Shown piece after piece: positions 56,406 through 64,000 of a DNA stretch of 64,000 nucleotides (position 1 is its first letter; each line of letters begins with the position of its first letter). The stretch spans positions 12,830,669 through 12,894,668 of the forward strand of contig NC_053126.1 in NCBI RefSeq assembly GCF_010015445.1, read 5' to 3'. The notes beneath the pieces were generated by a model. The model was not told the origin of the DNA. It did not search any database and saw only the letters and a list, made by a program, of their open reading frames with translations. This DNA is from Perca fluviatilis (Eukaryota; Chordata; Actinopteri; Perciformes; Percidae). Position numbers and translations under genes: made by a program.

Positions 56406-57929
56406 TATGTAGGCTACATCTTTTTTAATTCTGTATTTATATTAAATCTTCAACTGCCTTTCGTTTAAAAAGCTTGATTTTGAGAGAAATACTATATCTG
56501 TACTGTCCTATATCTGTGCAAATGGCAATACAATCTTTTAAATCTTTTGTGCTTTCCTCTTCTGTTAATCATCTCGCGGCTCCTTCAATTTATTTTCAGA
56601 CCCCTTGTGGGCTCCCTACACTGCTTAGTAGAGTATAGTATACTTTACTGTTTTGTACCAACCAAAGATTTTATATTTATTTTATGTTTACCCAGCTCTT
56701 TCCTAGCTGTCACCTCAACACCATTTAATTTTATTACTTTTTTGGCAGCTGTGAGTTCCTTCGTGCACTGTCTTGTGCAACAATAATATACAAGAAACAT
56801 CATTATTTGTATGCAGTATGGATTTGGGGCGCAGCTTCTGTCCAGAAAATTAAAGACTAGCTGTTAAAGTTTTACTGAGTGTGTTTTCACTGCTTTTCTC
56901 CTCTTAGGTACATGTTAATAAAATGTTACTAATTCTTCCACAACTAAAACAATTTCATTCAAATGACATAATGGCATGAAAAAGAACAACTGAATGTAAT
57001 GTGTTGTGAAAGTGTTGTACGATGTAATGCCACAGTGTGAACTGATCTGAACTCATTAGTATCTTAGTAAGTAAAGTAATTAATGTCAAGCAAAACAAAT
57101 AAGGTCAGCATTAGGTTGCCTTGTACCATGAAACACACCACAACTAGTAAAATATCTACAGATATTACTTGTTTTAATCTGAAACGGCACACTCATTTGT
57201 AGTTCAACTAGTAAACCATTGCTATTAACCTCATTGCTGGCATAGCAAACTCACATTAGAAATACATTTTGCACCATTGAACAAAATAAGACGGATGAAA
57301 GAAAAAGAGTTGCTCCATGGCTCCTGAGACAAATGACAAAGCAGCCCACTCCTCTACTTAAGTGTAGATGAAAATTGAATGTTCTTAATGTGTCCCATAT
57401 ACTGCTGCAGAGATATATCTGAGTGTCTGAGAGCAAATTGACTGTACGATATGTCTACTGGCACGTGCTGAGACGCTGAACATATTGCAGCCAGGATGTG
57501 ATTGATGGTCTGTCAGCAAATTCCAATTTGCATTCGCTGATTGTAAAAACTAATCACTGCGAGAAGAGGAGCATAACGTAGTTGGAAATCTCCTGTGTTT
57601 TCATGTTAACTGATGCATGTCCACCTATTGTGTGGCCTCCAAAATTATATTTTATTGCATTATTGACGTCACAGACCCTCACAGACATGCTATCAGTCAA
57701 CGCCTGCTGTTTCATGAGAAAATAAGAGGGACCTGGTGCTTTTTCCCCCCTTGTCACAATAGATACGGTCCTTTCCATTACACTAGCTGTCTCTATCCTC
57801 CTCCCTCTCTCCGAGATCCGATTTTGTTCACCTCTCTTTGAAGTTGCACAGTACTGCTCAGCCAACAACTGGCCACAGGAGAACAAAATGTCTTTGGAGT
57901 CTGCCCTGTGTCAAATAGGATAGTCCTTA
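56406..57929. other. Intergenic, nothing recognisable
   Basis: Only short unsupported frames. Confidence 0.5.
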
Positions 57930-58148
57930 TTGTCAGTGGTTGTCATTTTGCCAGATGAAGCGGGGCCGCTTTCAATTCCTGTCCTCCGAGTGGGGAGAGT
58001 GAGAGGCTCAAAGCGAGCTCCCTGGAGGGTGGTAAAGGGCGCTGCAGAGGACAAAGTCAGAGCCCTCATAAACCTCTCTAAGCTCACCAACAACAACAGC
58101 AGCTTCACTGCACACATAGAGTACACACAGGAGGATATACATTGTTAA
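57930..58148 (+). other. Possible exon-like open frame
   Basis: After a possible acceptor (ttgtcattttgccag, ending at 57954) an open frame of about 64 codons runs to TAA at 58146-58148. Its codon use looks more coding-like than its flanks, including AAEDKVRALINLSKLTNNNS. No known domain is recognised and no donor is convincing. It may be chance or part of an unrecognised gene. Confidence 0.2.
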
Positions 58149-59109
58149 ACATAAGAATACTGAGAGATGTTGCATGTTTAAAAGAAATGGGTGCATTAGA
58201 TGAGAAGATTACTGCTCTCTGTGCGAATACAAAGCTAGAGCTAGCAGCTAACTTAGCTTAACAGAGAGACAGAAAACAGTGAAACTTTCCTTAGAGGCCT
58301 AAGTAACAAAATCCACTCCACCTAGTTTGTTTAATTTAGTACAAATTCTGTAGGATAAAACGACCATTCTCCATTCTACCAGATTATTTTATTAGTTACT
58401 TCCTAGAGCAGGGGTTCTCAAAGTTTTGATGACGAGTGCCAATCAAGCAGCAACCTCCCGGCTTGTCATTGATGACAGAAGATAATTCTAGTGACACTCA
58501 CATAGTGTCACTATTTGCCATGTAACCAGTAGCTTTCTACAATTTGTCATTCCTTACTTGAAAGACGCTTGTTAGGGGGGCACAGTTTGATGCAGTAGCC
58601 GAGTAGGCCTACTATTTAGTCTGGATTAAAGTAAGTACATTTCCAGGATAAAGCCTGGAAATCCTTGCTTAAAATATACAGGATACAGGCTTTGACCCTC
58701 ACCTTCCGCTCTTTGTGTCGTTCTCAAAGTCCTTTCGCTTTGGGAAACAACAACAACCTGGGATTAGCTATGGACGAAGTTCACACAGCGATACACTGGT
58801 AAGAGCAAATTACGTTTAATATGTATATGTTTAAATGTATCCAGGTATTTTAAATAGCTCACGTTACTGTGTTGTGTGAACAGTTCATTTCATATATTGT
58901 TAGGTTGTAAAAAGTTAAAACCATGCTTATGTTTTGAAAACAATGTACTTTTGGTCTTATGCAGCCTGCAGCTAGATCTAATCAAATAACTACACCTAAT
59001 CAGCATTTGTCTGCCTCACCCCAAACTCAAGCTTCTAAAGAATTAATTAGGTCATGTCTGTTGTTTAGCATGAAAGTAGATGCTTTAGAAGACTCATTGT
59101 CCTCACAGA

Positions 59110-59640
59110 AAAGGTAACTGTTGTCTCTGCTTTTTGGGGAGCCATCCCCTGTTGGGCCAGACTTTTAGGACAAAGAATGTGTATTCCTGTAGTTTGGAAA
59201 CAATTGACATAGCCTCGGTAAGATCCTGTGACCGGGTGTGGCCTCAAGACACATTGATTGGGAACGTCCACCTTTCCCTTGAGAGACATCTGACCAATAG
59301 GGAAAGATTTCATTTGAGGAACAACCCAGGTGTAGGGAATAAATGGGGAATCCAGAGAAGGATTCAGGGCTTCAACTGTGACCCCGCAAGGGGAAGCATG
59401 TTGTAGTCCGCTGTTTACAGTGTATTGTTTTGTCATGTCGCATGGCTGTTTTTATGTGACTCCACAAGGAGAAGCATGGATTCAGTCCGCTGTCAGCTGC
59501 AGTGTAACATTTGTTTTTGTCATGTCGTTTTCATCGTGTTGTTCATTAAACCTTTTGCTTAACTTTCAATTCGACCCCAGCCTCTCCTTCCTCCTCAGAA
59601 ATCAAACGATCACGTATTTTAGAATTTCTTAACAATATTC
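59110..59640 (+). mobile_element. Possible solo LTR inside the hAT element
   Basis: A unit unrelated to the hAT ends. It has promoter-like 'aggtgtagggaataaatggg' (TATA-like) near 59330 and an imperfect direct duplication (gaccccgcaaggggaagcat / gactccacaaggagaagcat, 59380 and 59459). It then has 'cattaaaccttttgcttaac' and a C/T-rich stretch, resembling the R-U5 part of retroviral or LTR-retrotransposon LTRs. No gag-pol is present. Boundaries and family are uncertain. Confidence 0.35.
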
Positions 59641-59890
59641 AATATTGTATGTGACGTTTTCTTTTGCAGGCTGCAAACGTTCCATCAAAACAAGTCCCTT
59701 TTCCGAGACAATTTTGCAGAGCAACCGTCTCTGCGTCCAGAGCTTAGCGCCGCCCAAGACGATTGTGGTTGGTTTAAAGAAATAAACCAACACCGAGCAG
59801 TTTTTTTTCCTATCCCAGAATGTATCTGTGGTGTAGCCAAAACTTACGCCACAGCGCTGTGGAGATAGGTCTGGCAATGACTAAGACTAA
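59640..59890 (-). mobile_element. Second copy of the 5080-5545 MITE family
   Basis: The complement contains 'ggtttatttctttaaaccaa', 'accacaatcgtcttgg', 'gtctcggaaaagggacttgt' and 'tttgatggaacg', aligned with the same order in the sdr42e2-intron copy at 5170-5300. Confidence 0.65.
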
Positions 59891-60049
59891 GTGTATTACT
59901 GTAAATGTAAGCTTTAAAGTGGAAGTATTGAAGAAAACGACAGATGATTAAAATATATTCCATGCATTTCATGTTCAGGGACCCCACAAAATGTTTCTGA
60001 GGGCCGCCATTGACCCACGGGCCGCACTTTGAGAAACCATGCCCTAAAG

Positions 60050-62090
60050 TCACCACTGGTTGCCTGGCAACTGGTCCTAGCTAAATATAGATATAGGTAT
60101 AAGCGGATTTTGTTACCTTGACAGAACCAGGTTAACTGTTTCCCTTTGTTTCTTAGTCTTCATGCTATGCTAAGTTAGCAGCTGCTGGCTTTACCTTCAT
60201 ATTTACCTTACAGACCTGAGAGTGGTGTCTATCTCATGGCAAGAAAGTCTGTTTCCTAAAATGTTAAACTATTCCTTTAAGCAATAAATGCCCCATATAC
60301 CTGTCTTGTTTTAGGTGTCACATGTTGCTTCTATCAGCACATTGTACATCTCTGTTGATTAAGCCCAACGTCAAGCTTTTTTGGTTTATCATCCACTTCA
60401 TTATGGACAGTGATTGAATTTGCAATATTAAATTAGCATGTTTCCCACATTCAATTACAATAAATCAACACAGCCACTGCAGTCTATCAGAGAACATCAA
60501 TTCATCAATTGGATGCAAAATATATGAGGTGCTGGTGACTAATTAAGTAAGGTGGACGTTTTCAAAAGTTGGGTCAGTGGGTTTACAGCTTGAAAAAACA
60601 GCACTTGAAAGAAAAATGGACCTGATCAGCAAAGTGTTGTTGCATTGTGTTGTTTCTACTGTACTCCTCATCAGATATGCATGCGACTCCAGTGTTTTGA
60701 TGGATTGCTGTTGCTGCCATTAGTTTTGCATTCTGATACACTGTTTGAGTTATGATTAAAGAGGGAGACGGCTAAAAGCTAAAGCAGGATTATTTACAGC
60801 TCTTGAGAGAGGATAGAATCAAAAGGAGGAGGAGGCAGAGGAGAGGGAGGTCATCATTAAAGAAAGGTGATGGTAGAATAATGCAACCTCATCCATTATT
60901 TGTTGCACCTTTGTGCGAGTCTGACCTGGACGATACCTTTTGACTAGAGGAAGAGGAGGAGAGTAAAGAGAGAGGATTAATAGGGGTGGCAACAGGCCAT
61001 ACTTCTGTATTTTCCATCACTTCACAATGTGTCCCTGAGGAAGGCAGGGGGAGCCTCTTCTGTCCATGTGCCACACACGCTTTACTGTAATGTTAGCTGC
61101 TGGAGTCACTTATTTAACCTTTGCTTTATTATTTTGAACCAAGGGGAGGCATTCATACAGCAGTGTATGTTTCATGCAGGAAAACAAGCTTTGGATCTAA
61201 TAATAATTAATAATTAATTTTCCACATGGTAGAATCATGTGATGATCAAACTGTTGAGAGGTCTTTCACTAAACAAATCTTTTATGATGCATGTGCATAA
61301 AATCTCACCCATACAATACTGCCTGCGTCAACTTCACAGGTGACCTTTTGTGTGTGTAGTTGTTTGGACTTGCAGATTGTTTGATGCTCTAACCACCCTG
61401 AATTAAGCACTACTCCAACATCAAGGTGGTGTGGTTAGCTAGATGAAAGCAGAGGGTGCTGCACAGTGGGTAATACATTAAACAGTCAGGTATTCAGAGA
61501 CACAGGAGAGGCAGATGGGGAGAAGGACTGAAAGGGGGATTAGCATGGATTCATCATCTCTCTCTATCACAGGAAAGCCATGAGTGCTTTATTAAGCGAC
61601 TCTATGATTGTCAGGAGAGGAGGTCATCAGGTTTGTTTGTTAAACTAGCACAAAGTGGCAACAAAGCATCAATACAAACCTTACAAAATCTTAAATGATC
61701 AGCAACTGACATATTGTATGTAATTTTTTACTGATTAAGTTCAAATATGGTGCAATACAGCAAAGTGAAGGATTTGACTGGAATTGATGTTTAGGTCTCA
61801 ACACATTGGTTAGAAATCTTTCATGTCCAGTTTTCCCTTTTAGAAGGCCTAAATAGCTTAAAGCTCTTGAAAACTCTTAGGTGCTTTATTTATTTCTCTA
61901 TACCATAAAATATTCATGACTAAATAAACAACAATCAAAATAAAACGTAGCAAATTATAACTTCCATAAAGCTACCTTTGGTAGTATTATTATTATTATA
62001 AAAAACAAAAGTGAGATTTGAATGTTTTTATTATAAAGCAGGTCTAGGTGCTATATAAATACTGTGAAAGTATCAAAATGCTCAATCTAC
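60050..62090. other. Intergenic, nothing recognisable
   Basis: No supported gene. There is a purine-rich stretch at 60815-60870. Confidence 0.5.
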
Positions 62091-62099
62091 AGCCCGTAT

Positions 62100-62475
62100 T
62101 TAAAAACTGTGCCTTTAAAATGAGCTGTCAGGACTTCCATACAGTTGTGATGTCACAACTTTACTATATATAGATATAAAGTGCCACTACAGTGTCAGTT
62201 ACAGTCATTCCCCGGCTGCAATGATGGTGGAGCGCAAATGCAGAACACCCAGAAACGATGACCAATCAGAGCATATTGGACCTTTCTGGGAGGGGTCTTA
62301 AAGAGACAGGTGCTAAAATGGAGCATTTCAGACAGAGGATGAATACAGGTATATTCAGACAGACAGTAGCACAAAACATTTGTTTTTGGAAATTAAAGCA
62401 TGTAAACATGTTTTAGTAGAAACCCAAAATACAAGTATGAACCTGAAGATAAGCATGATATGGGACCTTCAAATT
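62100..62475. mobile_element. Non-autonomous DNA element remnant ending in GGGACCTT
   Basis: Ends with 'gcatgatatgggaccttca' and contains 'accaatcagagcatattgg' and 'gtctt.aaagagacaggtgct', a combination found in a common fish MITE whose terminal GGGACCTT resembles the element at 29352-30744. Confidence 0.5.
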
Positions 62476-63948
62476 AAAATATTGCAAAGTCCAGATTGCT
62501 ACAACAGAGTATGTGACCTCCCCTTTTTCCAATTGAGATCAAACAGTATTATTCTCTCCTGTGAAATAACCAAAATAACTGTTAATTGAGAAACACTATA
62601 TTTTCTGTAATCTGTATAAATTATGTTTACATTGAGTGACATTTTCAAACACAATTCTCAGGCTCGTCGTTAAAATATAAATGTTTTGAGATTCCCATTA
62701 AAAAGTAAAAATTGTAAGCGCCATCATCCCAGAGGATAATTTTGTCACAGTGAAGGGGTAATTTTCCACCAGCTGCCATTCCAGTCAGAAAGAGGCTCAG
62801 GTGTGTGACACACTTGTGACTGTAATTCTGCAGATACAAATTGTTACTGATGTCTTTTACCATGTCAGTCAATTATCTGTGCACGGTGAGACTTGGTTAA
62901 AAATCAATTGCTGGTAATTATCTGCGCTTTTCTGCGTGAAGAACTTGAACCTCATCAGTTGAGTCACAAGACAGAGTGCTGCCGTGTCTCATACCTGTTT
63001 CTGTTATATTTATTTACAGTATTTATTTTTTTCAATCTCAAACACTTGGTCTGACTATACAAAAGATGATAGCAGTTATTGCTCAGTAAAGGAGTTGAGT
63101 ATTTTAGAGAGAGCCTGAGGCGGTTATAGACACATACACCTACATCACAGACAGATACGGACGGAAGCAATAACAGTATAATGAAATCCAATAAAACAGC
63201 TCTTCAATAAATTCAACCTTTGTGAAGAAAATATCAGGAACACCAAATGTGCTGGAACAGCTGTGTTAGGATATACAATACACTCTAGTACAACAGCACC
63301 ACTAATGTAAACAATCATGCAGTCAGTACTAGTTGTTGCAGGGCCATTTTATTAGATTGCTGTTATTGTGTCCACTCCCTTGTAGATAAACCATATTTTA
63401 CATCAGCAGTTTATGATTTAAACACTTAAAAAGCTCCTCATAGTGCCTCCTCAAGGTTAAGTGGACCTGCATGCACAATTAAAAGCTGAGCTCAAGTGAA
63501 AAAGCACAAAGTGTTTCATCCAGAACTGAAGGTTCTTGTAATGCAGTAAAGACTGCAAGAACAAATTATTTTGCCTGGCATATTAATGATAATCATAATA
63601 ATCCTAAAACTTTATTTGAATCCATAAATTGTCTTAGGAACCTGCAGCCTTCTGCTCAGACTCTGGATTTTAAAAGTTCTCTGTTAAAGCTCCATTAAGC
63701 AAATCTATGGCATTACAGTGGCATCAAATCAAATGACTCACTGTAGTGTGTGAGGGCTCCTAGCACATTTTTTAAAAAATTTTTTATCACACTAACAACC
63801 AAGGTCCAGCTCTAGGGGTCTTTATTGACCAGGTTTCCAGCTTCATGAGGGTAAATGTCAAGACTCAGAGGTATCAAGCAAACAAGAGTTTTTTTTTAAA
63901 GCATAGTACAGAGACATCTTAGCTCAAAGTCTGAAATGACATCCTTAC
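62476..63948. other. Intergenic, nothing recognisable
   Basis: AT-rich with short frames only; no repeat family recognised. Confidence 0.5.
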
Positions 63949-64000
63949 AGTTGGTGCCACTGGGCAGCGCTCCAACCTGGTCCTCCTTGATCTCAGTGCT
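63949..64000 (-). CDS. Possible partial exon at window edge
   Basis: The minus strand enters from the edge with an open frame (EIKEDQVGALPSGTN) and reaches a good donor, CAACT|gtaagg at 63949/63948. The + strand alternatively shows an acceptor (catccttacag|TT) at the same place. Composition changes to GC-rich exactly at this boundary, which suggests a real exon on one strand. Too short to identify. Confidence 0.25.

Larger units (their letters stand above)
58401..60049. mobile_element. hAT element carrying nested insertions
   Basis: Terminal inverted repeats CAGGGGTTCTCAAAG (58409) and CATGGTTTCTCAAAG (inverted, ending 60041) agree at 13 of 15 positions. They are flanked by 8-bp near-duplications tcctagag and ccctaaag. 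Both features fit a Charlie-like hAT element. No transposase is visible: the interior holds a possible solo LTR and a MITE. Confidence 0.75.

Noticed and set aside
59065..59436. 123-codon minus-strand frame
   Set aside because: It lies within repeat DNA (possible LTR) and shows no protein family features.

Overview
The window is vertebrate nuclear DNA from a ray-finned fish, most likely a percomorph teleost. Every recognisable gene has vertebrate GT-AG introns and fish-like protein sequence. The repeats are typical teleost types: a Rex3/RTE retrotransposon, tRNA-derived SINEs, hAT, Harbinger-like and Tc1-like miniature elements, and long CA, CT and AT microsatellites. There are no bacterial operons, CRISPR arrays or viral genomes. 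Gene models below were built by hand: I followed reading phase across each intron and checked that exon lengths sum to whole codons. || Layout. (1) 829-10342, +: sdr42e2-like extended short-chain dehydrogenase/reductase, 11 coding exons. (2) 10850-11288: a CCAAT-rich putative promoter with an orphan first exon of unknown identity. (3) 12225-12306, -: tRNA-Leu(TAG) with a Pol III terminator. (4) 15180-22884, -: cdr2 coiled-coil onconeural antigen, 7 coding exons. (5) 23700-27334, +: mfsd13a-like (TMEM180-like) transporter, head-to-head with cdr2. (6) 29352-30744: nested DNA transposons. (7) 31362-32866, -: igsf6, a single-V-domain Ig receptor. (8) 34454-40923, +: kdelr2, the KDEL receptor, complete at 212 aa. 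(9) 45608-47209, -: ldaf1 (tmem159/promethin) lipid-droplet factor, complete at 156 aa. (10) about 49000-54430: an AT-rich minisatellite split by a Rex3 retrotransposon with a perfect 10-bp target-site duplication. (11) 54430-64000: gene-poor DNA with hAT remnants and other repeats. A possible exon lies at the right edge. || Context. sdr42e2, cdr2, mfsd13-like, igsf6 and ldaf1 all have human relatives in 16p12, so the block is conserved synteny. kdelr2 (human 7p22) is inserted in that block. igsf6 here stands alone, without METTL9, whose intron holds it in mammals. The genes do not form a pathway: they cover steroid-type SDR chemistry, a neuronal coiled-coil protein, a transporter, an immune receptor, ER retrieval and lipid-droplet biogenesis. 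|| I found no clearly new multi-gene system. The most interesting signals are UG-repeat tracts placed around splice sites of sdr42e2 and cdr2, a CT microsatellite that itself forms a splice acceptor tract, a perfect 32-bp snapback, a nested foldback transposon in a kdelr2 intron, and the orphan CCAAT-type promoter and exon.
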